Assembly: GCA_035610365.1 (NCBI GenBank)
Contig: CM069432.1
Span: 227,066,532-227,130,531, forward strand
Length of the DNA: 64,000 nt
Reading direction: 5' to 3'
Source: Aquatica leii
Taxonomy: Eukaryota; Arthropoda; Insecta; Coleoptera; Lampyridae
Each line of letters starts with the position of its first letter. Position 1 is the first letter of the stretch. Shown one piece after another: positions 12,538 through 25,199 of the stretch. The position numbers and the translations under genes were made by a program. The notes under the pieces are model-generated. The model did no database searches. It was not told where the DNA came from and saw only the letters and a program-made list of their open reading frames with translations.

Positions 12538-13644
12538 GGTGCGAACATATTATATTTGAATGCACAAAGCATGCTAAAACATTTCCAAGAACTAGAAATC
12601 TTAATTTAAGATAGGAAACCAAGTTTGTTATTATTAAGTGAAACTCGTGTAACTGAAGACGTACAAGACTGTGAAATTAATTTTTCAGAATATGTATTAA
12701 TTCGGTGTAATTCACAAACGAGAAGAACTGGAGGGGTTGTAATAGTTATAAGCAAAAAAATCCGATATACTGTAATCTCTAATTTTGCATTAGAAAATAA
12801 CTATTGGTTAATATGTATCAAAATAATAGGAGGATTTCAAACAGGATACTATACAGTGGTTTATCACTCGCCAAGTGCAAGTAATGCTACTTTTATAGAA
12901 CATTTTGAAAAGTGGTGTGAAGATACAATTCCGGATAACAGTCGACATATAATTATAAAGGATTTTAATATAGATATATCCAAACAAAGTTTTTATGGGT
13001 CGAAATTAATACAAGTTATTAGAAGCTTAGGGATGAAACAAATTGTAGACGAATTTACGCGTACAACAGAAAATAGCCGTACAATAGTTGACCTAGTAAT
13101 TACAAATGTAAATGAATTAAGATCTGTTGTATTAAATGAACCAAAAATAACTGACCATGATATAATAGAAATAAATTTAGGTACATTGCATAATAAGATG
13201 GATTACAAAATAAAAACAATAAATTGCTATAAAAAATATTCAAAACAAAACCTACTTAATGTACTGAGCCATCACAATTGGAATATGCAAAATCGACAGA
13301 TGGATCAAATAGCAAATGACATAGTTCAAACGCTTTGTTATGCAGTAAATGACCTAATTATAAAGAAAACTATAAAAACACGAACGAATAACACTTGGTT
13401 TACAATGGACTTACGTAATCTCCTAAACGAAAGGAACAGTCTTTATAAAATTGCTAAATTAACGGGAAATGAAAATGACTGGATGCTTTACAAAAACACA
13501 AGAAATAGTTTTAGTAACAAAATTAAGATAAGCAAAAATAAATATTACGTAAATAAAATACAGCAAAATAGCGGACAACCTCAAAATATGTGGAGAATCA
13601 TTAAACATTTAATCAATGGAAAAAAAATGAACCAAAAAATATAA
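12538..13644 (+). pseudogene. Non-LTR ORF2, apurinic-type endonuclease domain
   Basis: Translation from about 12550 gives NILYLNAQSMLKHFQELE, a stop at about 12607, then LLLLSETRVTEDVQDCEI. This is the N-terminal part of the exonuclease-endonuclease-phosphatase fold. Further blocks are RRTGGVVIVIS, then IIIKDFNIDI, where the usual GDFN is KDFN. The C-terminal catalytic His block is ITDHDIIEINL. The 339-codon open frame (12625-13644) also includes the linker with NTWFTMDLRNLLNERN. This domain nicks target DNA for target-primed reverse transcription. The early stop and the KDFN change argue against activity. Confidence 0.85.
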
Positions 13645-14616
13645 TATTTGACGAAGTAGAAATTGATAACTTAGAAGAAATATCAAATAAATTTAACGAA
13701 TATTTTGTAAGCAGCATTATGCAAATAAATAATAGTATAATTCAGTCCCCAGCAAACTTCAAAGAGGCCCCAATATTAAAACCAATCATTAATTTCAAAT
13801 TTAAGCAAATTAATTTATCGGATCTGAAGAAAATCATAAGTAATATTAAGAGAAAAGGAGGAACGGATCACATTACAAAACAAGTTATTACAGATGCATT
13901 GCCAGAAATTGGTAATGCAATGGTAGATCTAATAAACAAATCTTTAATAAGTGGAAAATTTCCTAATTGTTGGAAGCAATCCAAAGTCATACCAACGCCT
14001 AAAATTAAAAATACAAAAAGATGCGAAGAATTTCGACCTATCAATATTTTACCAGTGTACGAACAAATATTAGAATCAGTTGTTAAGGAACAATTACAGT
14101 GCTTTCTAGAACAAAATAATATAATTAGTGTAAAATCAATCGGGTTTTCGAAGTAAACACTCGTGTGAAACAGCATTAAATCTCGTGCTGACAAAATGGA
14201 AATCCGAAATCGACGAGGGTAATAGTGTAGTAGCAGTGTTTTTAGACTATAAAAGATCCTTTGAAACTATCGACAGAGGAAGACTTATGAATAAACTTTA
14301 CCAATATGGAATAAGAAGCACCGAACTTCAATGGTTCGAAACTTACTTGGAATCTCGTATTCAGACCACTACGCAGCAAAATTACGAATCTATTCCAATT
14401 CAAAATAATTTAGGTGTACCTCAAGGATCAGTCTTAGGCCCATTGCTTTTCTTAATTTATATTAATGATTTAGAACTTAACCTTAAATGCTGTAATATTA
14501 ATTTATTTGCGGACGATACCCTGGTATCAATTACTGATAAAAATGTACATTCAGAAATAAGAATAAATTTTAAGCAAAAATTAGTATTAATAGAAATATG
14601 TTACGATTTATGTTAA
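13645..14616 (+). pseudogene. Non-LTR ORF2, reverse transcriptase domain
   Basis: 13719-14156 contains the N-terminal RT blocks: KGGTDHITKQVI, FPNCWKQSKVIPTPK, CEEFRPINILPVYEQILE. A frameshift follows at about 14150 (a CIGFSK-like region). 14185-14616 carries VVAVFLDYKRSFETIDRG (usually FLDFSKAFDT, so the second Asp is Glu-like), LGVPQGSVLGPLLFLIYIND, and the active-site box LFADDTLVS at about 14506, which is intact. The protein stops soon after the FADD box, without thumb or C-terminal domain, so this is a truncated RT. Confidence 0.88.
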
Positions 14617-14978
14617 ATTAGTATATCTTTACTAAATAAACACTTACTTACTTAATAATATATTCTACAGAATTAGAAAGAACAAGTAAATTTAGTAATT
14701 TTATTCACTTTAGTTAAAAAAATAATAAGTCTTAACTATTTGGCAACAAGCTTACTGTTGGTTTGCATACTTTTATTTTTATTTGTCTCAGTTTTTTTGT
14801 CGATTATTGTTTGAACTAAAGTGTGTAAGCTTTATAGACACCTTTATCTTTTCTTAACTTGCGGAATCCTATAATATGTAGTTCGTTATCTGTCATAAAA
14901 CTAGTAGACTGTAAGCTGTATATCTTACAATAGTTTTGTAAACAGTTTCGATCAAATATTAAAAACGGGTTAATCCTT

Positions 14979-16600
14979 TAACACTTTTGCTGCGCATAAC
15001 TCCAATCGGAGTTTAATAGGGATATCTTGCAGTGCGTTCATCACCGTTCGAAGATCTTCGAATGCTTTGTTTCTATGGACAACAAAACCAGCGCTTGTCT
15101 AATTACCATCAGTTCTCTTCAGCGTGTAGAGGAGTCACGAATTTAGTAGACACGTGCAATATCTGATTTTAAAAAATGACCCTAAACATAAAAAAACAAA
15201 TGGTTTTAGAAATCTACATAAACTGACATAAGCAAAAATGTTGGCAGCGTCAGAAAATTTAATTGATGAAAATGTTTATTTGGAAGAGAGCGATTCCGAG
15301 GAAAAAGAGGAGAATTCTGACTCAGGTAAAAGTTTTCTGGTTTCTATGTTGTTTATAGTAAAAATATATTTGGTTTCGATTAGACTTAGTTGACGACAAG
15401 CCGCTTCTACAACAGCAAATAGCACATGTCTAAGCTTCTGTTTCTAACTGGGCGGACACCTTGCCAGTTGTAATTTTTCTTTTTCGAAAACTAATAAACT
15501 TTTAGTACCAATTTCTGGCAATCAACTAATCGATTTTTTTGCATGATATTCGACGATGAAATATTAAATTTGTTGGTGACAGAAACGAATCGGTATGTTG
15601 ATGATGTAATTTGTTTACCCGGGATTTCAAAAAAATAACTGGAATTCGGAAAAGGCACCCTGTTTTCAATTTTAAGTGTTTTTTTGCACATTTAAGTTGA
15701 AACCGTTTGCTGCTGATAATGCGGTGCCTACATCTTGCTAAAAATCCGAGAGAGAACGTGACAGATAGGTTTTAGATTTTTAATCGAAGAATGCAAACTA
15801 TTTATTATCCTGGTAAAGAACTATCACTTAAGCAATCAATGGTTTTGTAGAGGTGGAAATTGGTGTTCCGGCAGTACATTAAAAATAAATGCCACAAATA
15901 TGGCGTAAAAGTATATATGCACTAGATGCCAGTAGCGAAAAAAGACATACAACGAAGGTCCGTGACACTTACTGTACTGGCACACTCAACGTCAAAAGGA
16001 AGCAGAACCCTAAGCATGTCTTAACCAAAAACTAGAAGAAGGAGAGACTGTTGCCAGAATTATGGTGGATAAATGGAAAAACAAGAGATAAGTTCTCTAC
16101 ACTTCAAATGAATATGGCAACACAATAATAAAATATACTAATAGAAGAGAACGCAATAAAATAAAACCAACGGCAATTTTATATTACAATTCGATAGACA
16201 GTTCTTATTATTCCTGTGACAGAAAAACATTTAAGTGGTATAAAAAAATTGAAATTCATTTTATACGCCTGATGCTGTTAAATTGGTACTTCTGACATGA
16301 AAAATATTCAACCCAAAAAATGTTATATGATTTCCGTCTATCAGTCCTGTAGAGTCTTTTGCATATAAATGAAACTAAACCGGCTAACCTTAAAAAAGTT
16401 TTGTCTAAATACACCTTGACTAAAATTCCATCACAAGCAAAATACGAACGCGTGAACCGAAAATACTGTACAGTAAGCTTTGCAAAAAAGATTCGCAAAC
16501 AAACTATCTACCATTACGAAAGATGTTTAGGACATCAGCATTTTGCGTTGGGGTTTGTTTCAATAGTGCCCATCCGTGACGTGCAGTTCATGAGTGTTTT
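14979..16600 (+). pseudogene. piggyBac transposase relic 2
   Basis: A candidate 5' end is TTAACACTTTTGCTGCGCAT near 14979. The acidic N-terminus starts at ATG 15238 (MLAASENLIDENVYLEESDS). After several frame breaks, about 15790-15930 gives YYPGKELSLKQSMVL, then LVFRQYIKNKCHKYGVKVYML, the strand around the first catalytic Asp (the DESMV box reads KQSMV here). CTGTLNVKRKQNPKHV and VTEKHLSGIKK follow. 16359-16600 encodes the C-terminal block with LPTKIPSQ-like KIPSQAKYERVNRKYC and the degenerate finger KKIRKQTIYHYERC. Several finger cysteines are lost. It is inactive, and its 3' end is replaced by the TA-rich boundary of the tandem element at 16610. Confidence 0.82.
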
Positions 16601-17492
16601 TGAGTCAAGATTTTTATATATATATATAGACATATAAACCGGTTGCTGTTGAGCCCGTAGAATATATAAACGTTACGCTCTTTAGCCCGAAGAAACGCTA
16701 TTAAGCCCGGATTCGGGCTCATCTACGTATCCATGTGTATATAATCAAAATACGATTATATAAGCATCAAAACGTGTAAATCCAAAAATTTGGCCGGGCT
16801 TCATATTGTACCGTTTATATCTTCATTATATATAAAATAGTTCAGAGTTAGTCGCTGCAGAGGTCGCTTTTATATACAAACTGTTTACAGACACGGACAG
16901 TACGTTGTGTAGCCCAACATGCGACAACGTTGGATGGGCTTAATAACAAGCAGTTTACGTATACTCTAAGTGTATTTTACTTTAGTATGAATTTTATGCA
17001 CTTTTTGAGTATCATCACGTTTTAATAATTTTTCACAAAAACAATACAAACGGTTTTAGTCAAAAATCGGAAGTTGATTTTTAAAAACGTTTGCAATTTC
17101 TACGCGATGCTTGTACGTACATATGTAGAATGTGGTACTTTTATAACTATTAAATTAAATTAAAATTAAAGTATTGAAAAAATTATTTGAAAACCTCTAA
17201 AGAGATTTGGATCAAAAGTACAATATAGGTAGCTACGAAACTTTAAACTTATAAGAATGATTTGTTTGTTCATTTATGAAGTGATACCTATAAAATAATT
17301 TGAAACATAAATACATACATTTAATAAAAACGTTATAACAAAAAAGATATGTCTTAGGATATGATATTAGCATTTCTCATATAATTTTTTGTCTTTTGCT
17401 AAAAATTTTTAAAAACAATTTAGGAATCTCGTTTTGTAGTGTAAAAATTCTTAGAAACATGGAAATTTTTTAGTATTCTAAAAGGGTTTTGT

Positions 17493-17731
17493 AGAATCAA
17501 TTGGAAAATATTACTTCTCGTGAAATAATTATGGAAAGTTATGATAATTTTGCAGATATCACTGTACAATTAAAAAAAATTAAATTTGGTTTTACCAACA
17601 CAAAGCTTTTACAAACAAAATTGAAAAAAAAAATTGTCCTAGCACAAAGAGAAACAAAACCTACAGTCATAAATTTTAAAATCGACACAGAGTTTTTAAG
17701 TAATTATGATGACAATTTACTTAAAAGTTAG
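17493..17731 (+). other. Exon-like open frame inside tandem element copy 1
   Basis: TTTTGTAG precedes an open frame that starts NQLENITSREIIMESYDNF and ends LSNYDDNLLKS with TAG at 17729. It reads like a terminal exon behind a splice acceptor. In copy 2 (about 20762-20998) the same stretch is present but a short run of A is one or two bases shorter, which shifts the frame. I do not recognise the protein. It could be a captured gene fragment or a chance open frame; no start codon of good context was seen. Confidence 0.35.
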
Positions 17732-19859
17732 AAAAATAATAATTAAGAAAAACAGTTAATCCACTTCTTACAAGAAATAAGATATTTTTTTAAAGTTTAA
17801 GTCATTTCATATGAAATCGTCTAAAAGTAAAAGCTGACTTATTTTAGAGTCCTAAAAAAGAAATCTACGCACATTTAGTTTTGATGAACGCCCGTTTTCA
17901 CCTGACCGAATTGAAAAACATAATTTTTATGCTTTTTTTGAGTGCACAACGAAAATTTATTCAATACCGAGCAACAATGACGCGCTGCTAAAAATACATT
18001 TTTTAACTTATTTTCAGTGATTTTTAACTGACTTTAGTGTCTTGGTCGTTTAATGTAAGCACCTAATGTTATTCAGAAATTAAGTTTACATATCCTAAAA
18101 AGAATAAACCCAACAACTGATCAAAAAACGCACTTTTTGTACAAACAAAAATGCTTGAAATTCGATGAAATCGCGTTTTTCAGGCTACATTGGTCGTCTT
18201 GTTGTTGTCACAATCTTAGTGCCTTACCACTTGGTTTTTTAAAGCAAATATCTTAGTAATTTTATTAGGTTAAAAATATTATTTGCAATTGGTTACTTTT
18301 TTGTGTGAAAATTCATGAAACACTACATGTTTGTTTTCTATATATTTAGTGTAGTTTTATCTATTTTGTTTGTATCTTATATTATAGCAAGTAGGTTGAA
18401 TGTTTTTTAAACGTGATATTATGTTTTCATTTTCATTGAAATTGTGTGTATTGTAAGTGAGATTTATTACGTAAATATAACGTATGACGGAATATTGAAT
18501 TTTTTGAAATAAAACATTATATTTTCTTAGAAGGCTTAGCTTGTTGGCTTAACGATATTGACAGCATCACAATTATAGAAAACTGAATACCTTTACGGTA
18601 TCAACTAGCTGTGACCGTGAGAAACCTAAACTATATTAAATTATTGTACCTTTTTATGTTATTATCTTATTAATACATATGTTACAGCAGCTTGAACATT
18701 CACACTCGATACAAAAAACTAATTTTTATGCCAAGAATTTCATTAGAGCAGAAATCGAACATTGTTTCTGGAGTTACTATATGATGATCTGTAGTTTGTT
18801 CTAAGCTTTTTTTAATAGTTTGTGACGGTCCGATTAATGATAAATCTGTTACTTTAATTGGCATTTATAACGTCCACATTAAGGAACAAATAAATTGAGT
18901 AAAATGTTTCAGACTACTTATTAGAATTCTTCAATTTCGTTATTTGAAACAGAGTATTCTATTTACTATCACATACATATTTTAATTTCAACTAAAATTT
19001 TATGATAATGTTGTATGACATACTGTATGCCCAAAACTAACCTTTCAATTTATTTCCGAGTTATTAAAAAAACTTTGTGTGCGTAAATAAGAATATGTAG
19101 GTACAAACATGTAAACAGGTTGTTGTTGAGCCCGTAGAACATATAAACGCTACGTTCTCTAGCCCGAAGAACCGTTATATATCCCAGTTTTAGGCGCATC
19201 TCTGTATATATGCGTATGTCATCAAAATACGATTGTAGAATCATTATTTTTTTTATTATGCGGTATATTGTAAGTTTGATTTAAAAATTAATTTGTGTCA
19301 AATGATGACAAATAACACACTCTACGTTAGTCGTGCAATTTGCGGCAACGGTTAAATTTAACATTTCTTTAAAAAAGTTGCCAAAAACAAAGTTACATGC
19401 GGAATTTTAAAGAAAATTATTTAATTTGCTGCCGTTTTGAGTATGTTTTTTTTTCAGATAAGAATTTGCTAATACACACAAGTTATAGCTTACAATTTTG
19501 AATTATATTTACAAATAAAACAAACTTTGCACCAATCATAAAAAGAGTTTAATGCTTAAATACAGTTTTTATTTTAAATCTACAGAGAGTTTATTTGTTA
19601 CGTCAATATTAATCAAGTTAAATTAAAAAAAAAATATTAGATCGGAAGATGTTTAAGAGAGTTATCTGCAAAGACTAAACGCAAATGTTAAAATTTCAAA
19701 TCATTGTCGAATTTCGCTTAATAACTACTTTTAGAGCGTGTATAATATTGGCAACGCAGTCGGGCTTAACAGCGCGCTAATAACGTCATGTAGAAAGGCG
19801 TTACCGCCCGGGCTCATCGGGCACCTGTTTACATATCGGGCTCAATTGCGTGCGGTTTA

Positions 19860-19865
<6 letters not shown>

Positions 19866-19896
<31 letters not shown>
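19866..19896. repeat. (TA)n microsatellite between tandem element copies
   Basis: About 15 TA dinucleotides separate copy 1 from copy 2. A shorter (TA)n tract (about 16613-16628) precedes copy 1 and a longer one (about 23118-23158) follows copy 2. Confidence 0.9.
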
Positions 19897-19901
<5 letters not shown>

Positions 19902-22900
19902 TATAAACCGGTTGCTGTTGAGCCCGTAGAATATATAAACGCTACGCTCTTTAGCCCGAAGAAACGCTATTAAGCCCGGTTTCGGGCTCATCTACGTATC
20001 CATGTGTATATAATCAAAATACGATTATATAAGCATCAAAACGTGTAAATCCAAAAATTTGGCCGGGCTTCATATTGTACCGTTTATATCTGCATTATAT
20101 ATAAAATAGTTCAGAGTTAGTCGCTGCAGAGGTCGCTTTTATATACAAACTGTCTACAGACACGGACGGTACGTTGTGTAGCCCAACATGCGACAACGTT
20201 GGACGGGCTTAATAACAAGCAGTAAACGTATACCCTAAGTGTATTTTACTTTAGTATGAATTTTATGCACTTTTTGAGTATCATCACGTTTTAATAATTT
20301 TTTACAAAAACAATACAAACGGTTTTAGTCAAAAATCGGAAGTTGGTTTTTAAAAACGTTTGCAATTTCTACGTGATGCTTCTACGTACATATGTAGAAT
20401 GTGGTACTTTTATAACTATTAAATTAAATTAAAATAAAAGTATTGAAAAAATTATTTGAAAACCTCTAAAGAGATTTGGATCAAAAGTACAATATAGGTA
20501 GCTAAGAAACTTTAAAGCTATAAGAATGATTTGTTGGTTCATTCATGATGTGATACCTATAAAATAATTTGAAACATAAATACATACATTTAATAAAAAC
20601 GTTATAACGAAAAAGATATGTCTTAGGATATGATATTAGCATTTCTCATATGATTTTTTTCTTTTACTAAAAATATTTTAAAACAATGTAGGAATCTCGT
20701 TTTGTAGTGTAAAAATTCTTAGAAGCATGGAAATTTTTTAGTAGTCTGAAAGAGTTTTGTAGAATCAATTGGAAAATATTAATTCTTGTAAAATAATTAT
20801 GGAAAGTTATGATAATTTTGCAGATAACACTGTACAATTAAAAAAAATTAAATTTGGTTTTACCAACACAAAGCTTTTACAAACAAAATTGAAAAAAAAT
20901 TGTCCTAGCAGAAAAAGAAGCAAAACTTACAGTCATGAATTTTAAAATCGACACAGAGTTTTTAAGTAATTATGATGACAATTTACTTAAAAGTTAGAAA
21001 AATAATAATTAAGACAAACAGTTAATCCCACTTCTTACAAGAAATAAAATATTTTTTTAAAGTTTGAGTCATTTCATATGAAATCGTCTAAAAGTAAAAG
21101 CTGACTTATTTTAGAGTCCTAAAAAAGAAATCTACGCATATATTAGTTTTGATGAACACCCGTTTTCACCTGACCGAATTGAAAAACATAATTTTTATGC
21201 TTTTTTTGAGTGCACAACGAAAATTTATTCAATACCTATCAACAATGACGCGCTGCTAAAAATACGTTTTTTAACTTATTTTCAGGGATTTTTAACTGAC
21301 TCTAGTGTCTTGGTCGTTTAATGTAAGCACCTAATGTTATTCAGAAATTAAGTTTACATATCCTAAAAAGAATATACCTAACAACTGATCAGAAAACCCA
21401 CTTTTTGTACAAAAAAAATGCTTGAAATTCGATGAAATCGCGTTTTTCAGACTACATTGGTCGTCTTGTTGTTGTCACATTCTTAGTGCCTATACACTTG
21501 GTTTTTTTTTAAGCAAATATCTTAGTAATTTTATTAAGTTAAAAATATTATTTGCAATTGTTTACTTTTTTGTGTGAAAATTCATAAAACACTACATGTT
21601 TGTTTTCTATATATTTAGTGTAGTTTTATCTATTTTGTTTGTATCTTATAGTGTAGCAACTAAGTTAGATGTTTTTTAAACGTGATATTATGTTTTCATT
21701 TTCATTGAAATTGTGTGTATTGTAAGTGAGATTTATTACGTAAATATAACATATGATGGAATATTGAATTTTTTGAAACAAAACATTAATTTTTTTTAGA
21801 AGGCTTAGCTTATTGGCTTAACAATATTGACAGCATCACAATTATAGAAAACTGAATACCTTTACGGTATCAACTAGCTGTGGCCGCGAGAAACCTAAAC
21901 TATATTAAATTATTGTACCTTTTTATGTTATTATCATGTGTTACAGCAGCTTGAACATTCACACTCGATACAAAAAACTAATTTTTATGCCAAGGATTTC
22001 GTTAGAGCAGAAATCGAACATTGTTTCTGGAGTTACTATATGATGATCTGCAGTTCATTCTAAGCTTTTTTTAATAGTTTGTGACGGTCCGATTAATGAT
22101 AAATCTGTTACTTTAATCGGCATTTAACGTCCACATTAAGGAACAAATAAATTGAGTGAAAATGTTTCAGACTACTTATTAGAATTCCTTAATTTCGTTA
22201 TTTGAAACAGAGTATTCTATTTACTATCACATACATATTTTAATTTCAACTAAAATTTCATGATAATGTTGTATGACATACTGTATCCCTAAAACTAACC
22301 TTTCAATTTATTTCCGATTTATTAAAAAAACTTTGTGTGCGTAAATAAGAATATGTAGGTACAAGCATGTAAACAGGTTGTTGTTGAGCCCGTAGAACAT
22401 ATAAACGCTACGTTCTCTAGCCCGAAGAACCGTTATATATCCCAGTTTTAGGCGCATCTCTGTATATATGCGTATGTCATCAAAATACGATTGTAGAATC
22501 ATATTTTTTTTATTATGCGGTATATTGTAAGTTTGATTAAATAATTAATTCGTGTTAAATGATGACAAATAACACACTCTACGTTAGTGCACCTTGCGGC
22601 AACGGTTAAATTTAACATTTCTTTAAAAAAGGTTGCCAAAAACAGAGTTACATGCGGAATTTTAAAGAAAATTACTTAATTTGCTGCCGTTTTGTTTATG
22701 TTTTTTTTTCAGATAAGAATTTGCTAATACACACAAGTTATAGCTTACATTTTGAATTATATTTACAAATAAAACAAACTTTGTACCAATCATAAAAAGA
22801 TTTTAATGCTTGAATACAGTTTTTATTTTAAATCTGCAGAAAGTTTATTTGTTACGTCAATATTAATCAAGTTAAATTAAAAAAAAAAAAATTAGATCGG

Positions 22901-23114
22901 AAGATGTTTAAGGGAGTTATCTGCAAAGACTAAACGCAAATGTTGAAATTTTAAATCATTGTCGAATTTCGCTTAATAACTACGTTTAGAGCGTGTATAA
23001 TATTGGCAACGCAGTCGGGATTAACAGCGCGCTAATAACGTCGTGTAGAAAGGCGTTACCGCCCGGGCTCATCGGGCACCTGTTTACACATCGGGCTCAA
23101 TTGCGTGCAGTTTA

Positions 23115-23158
<44 letters not shown>
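19897..23158. mobile_element. 3.27 kb element of unknown superfamily, copy 2
   Basis: Repeats copy 1 in the same orientation with only scattered substitutions and small indels; matching positions are about 3269 bases apart. It begins AGACATATAAACCGGTTGCT and ends with GCGTGCAGTTTATAACTATA before (TA)n. The internal 64-codon minus-strand frame at 22502-22308 is nearly identical to 19244-19050 in copy 1. That is explained by the repeat and not by selection, since no family is recognised. The frame corresponding to 17493-17731 is broken here. Confidence 0.7.
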
Positions 23159-23161
<3 letters not shown>

Positions 23162-23288
23162 CTATTTTAGTATTTGTGGTTTTTCCATTAATAATACACA
23201 TTTATTACCACAAAATTGCTTTTTTTATTGTTACGTGCAATAGCTCGAAAAATGTAAGTTGCCTGAATGAAAGTAACAAATAAAGTTT

Positions 23289-24927
23289 TGTCGGTGCACA
23301 GTGAAGATGGGTGTGGGTTAAACTCAAAATTCCTTGACTGCTGGGAAAACTAAAAAAAACAAAAACATAAGTCAAATTCGAAAAAGCGCCAGAAGGGTGT
23401 ATAGCTTAAAAGGACTTCTGGCCCTTGCCAACCACAAGCCCGCTTCTGTTGGATACACTCTAAATGGACTTACCTTAATAGAGTGTATTGCACTAGAATC
23501 TGAGATGATTTAAATATCACATAACGCAAAAGCTTTGTTACATTTAACAATTTAACATTTATTTAGCAGAACAAAAAATATATAAAATCAAAAATAGTAA
23601 GCAGTTAAATTAAAGTAAATTGAGTAAACGCAAACGACAAAAAATTTAAAATAAAAAAATACTGCATGACTAAGATGATATTTAAAACATAAAATAAACA
23701 ACGAAAGAATCGACGCAATTTAGTCAAACAAACAAAAATAACTGTAATTCCATTACAAAAAAAAAATAACAAAAATTCTGTAAATCTTTCAAACAAAATT
23801 GAAAATCCTAAGACTAAAATCCCAAAACCCCTAAGTTTTTGGGTTTAACATTGACAAAACACAATAAAAAGAAAATTGTTGCATATCGTTTTTAATATAA
23901 CAAACTACTATAAACAAAAAATAATGTAAAATCAAAAAAATTTCTTTTATTCTTATTCTGTTTAAAATAAATGCTTTTAAAACACTAAACTTGCGAAATT
24001 ACGTTCACCAATTCAGTATAAACGGTAATCAATAAATATCTTAAATTTTCGTAGTAGTAGTTCCAGGAAGAGACTTTTGGTTGACCACTAGGTTGCCTGA
24101 TGTTGACTGCAAGAAGATCGTACAGGTACCCTCAATAGACAAAGATCTTTTGGAAGATTAACGATTAACCGTCCTAAGGCAAAAGTTGAACCGAGTCGCA
24201 CAACTTGACACACGATTGTTCATTCCGTATACATAGAATTGTTAAGCACGTGAAAGCCTTAATTTTTACGAACTAGGAGAAACAAAACTCCATTAACTGA
24301 ATCAAAAATTCAGTGCTTTCGGGATTACTTTCGCGGATACCTCCAAATCTTTAGCGTTGATAGGTCCCAAACCTCAATATTTTATTTTAATGTCTTTTGT
24401 GATTGAAAACTTGAGAACTAATAATCTTCTCAAAATCAAAAACACCTATACTTATAAATTTAGTGCGCCACCACTTCCATAAAGAGCCGTGGCCGAAATT
24501 TTTGTAAAAGAAAACAGTAAAACCTAGACGTGGAAAGAGGATACGTACAAATTTAATTAAAACGTAAAGGTAGTGTTTGAAGACGGCTTTTCTCATTGTG
24601 AGAAATGCAAGAACAACTATCAAAAAAATACCCAAATTAAAATATTCAAATACAAAAGATTAACTTGTTAAAACCGAATAATAAAATGAACTATTTAAAG
24701 TAATAAATTATAAAAAATCAAGATGACTCAATTCCAAATGCGCTAAGAACGTAGTTAATACAATGAACTTTTAAACAAACTTAAGATAACCAAACTGCTA
24801 AAATATATTTAATTACAATAGTACCTCAAAAAAGAAACATAAATTAGATACAACTGGAATTTTACTAGGACAAAAAAATTCCAAATCAACGTAAATACAA
24901 AATACGGATGTTTACGCAGCGTAATCA
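23289..24927 (-). repeat. Putative solo LTR A (about 1.64 kb)
   Basis: Read on the minus strand it starts TGATTACGCTGCGTAAACAT and ends GTGCACCGACA, the TG...CA form of an LTR. It resembles 49516-51241 in start, end and several internal blocks: TTTACATTTAACAATTTAAC, AAGAAACATAAATTA against AAGGAAACATAAATTA, and a GTGGGTT block near the end. No gag or pol is attached and no clear target duplication was found, so the LTR reading is an inference. Open frames inside (24387-24635, minus) have no recognisable product. Confidence 0.45.
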
Positions 24928-25012
24928 TTTTGAATTAATGCGTATAACCTTTCACCAAAATAATTATATGAAGCGGTTACGGTAGAAACCGGTCAAGAAT
25001 AAGCAAGCAGTT

Positions 25013-25199
25013 TTAGACTAGTTGCGCATAACTCCGAAAGAAGTTTAAGATCAAAATAATCCCAAAAAGTAAAAAAAATTGTTTGGGTACATTTTTAATA
25101 AACAAAAATAATCTAATACAAAAACAACAATTATTTAGGAAAACATGATTGCGCCCTTGGGACGCACCACATTTTACAGGACGCAGCTGAAGTGTTAAC
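25013..25199. mobile_element. Possible piggyBac-type MITE
   Basis: The left part TTGCGCATAACTCCGAAAG (25021-25039) resembles the 5' end of piggyBac relic 2 (TGCTGCGCATAACTCC at 14989). The right end, read in inverse from TTAA at 25196-25199, is TTAACACTTCAGCTGCGTCC, close to TTAACACTTTTGCTGCGC. The spacing gives a 187-base non-coding element. The left TTAA has decayed to TTAG. Confidence 0.4.

Larger units (their letters stand above)
11281..14640 (+). mobile_element. Non-LTR retrotransposon with PHD-finger ORF1 and APE-RT ORF2
   Basis: A nearly full-length element in one orientation. The 5' UTR starts about 11281 (CGCGCGGAGTGCGGACGTG), followed by ORF1 (11399-12529) and ORF2 (12538-14616). 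A short 3' tail ends with CTTACTTACTTA near 14650. Reading frames are broken in only a few places. The RT C-terminal third (thumb and tail) is missing after about 14580, so the 3' part is deleted or the copy is an internally shortened one. ORF organisation fits the CR1/jockey superfamily. Confidence 0.85.
16628..19896. mobile_element. 3.27 kb element of unknown superfamily, copy 1, with inverted ends
   Basis: One unit of a head-to-tail pair. The left end (from 16630) includes ATAAACCGGTTGCTG then TTGAGCCCG. The right end, read in inverse from about 19865, gives ATAAACCGCACGCAATTGAG then CCCG. The ends therefore form an imperfect terminal inverted repeat of about 40 bases. Both sides abut (TA)n. 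AGCCC or GGGCT motifs are clustered near both ends, and the left-end sequence recurs internally at about 19095-19240. There is no transposase. One 76-codon exon-like frame lies at 17501-17731. It may be a non-autonomous DNA transposon that targets TA microsatellites. Confidence 0.65.

Noticed and set aside
19050-19244. 64-codon frame repeated almost identically at 22308-22502
   Set aside because: Identity is explained by the 3.27 kb tandem duplication. No motif, start context or splice structure supports a gene.
16620-23160. CRISPR-like or satellite array
   Set aside because: There are only two long units with TA spacers and transposon-like inverted ends, in a eukaryotic setting.
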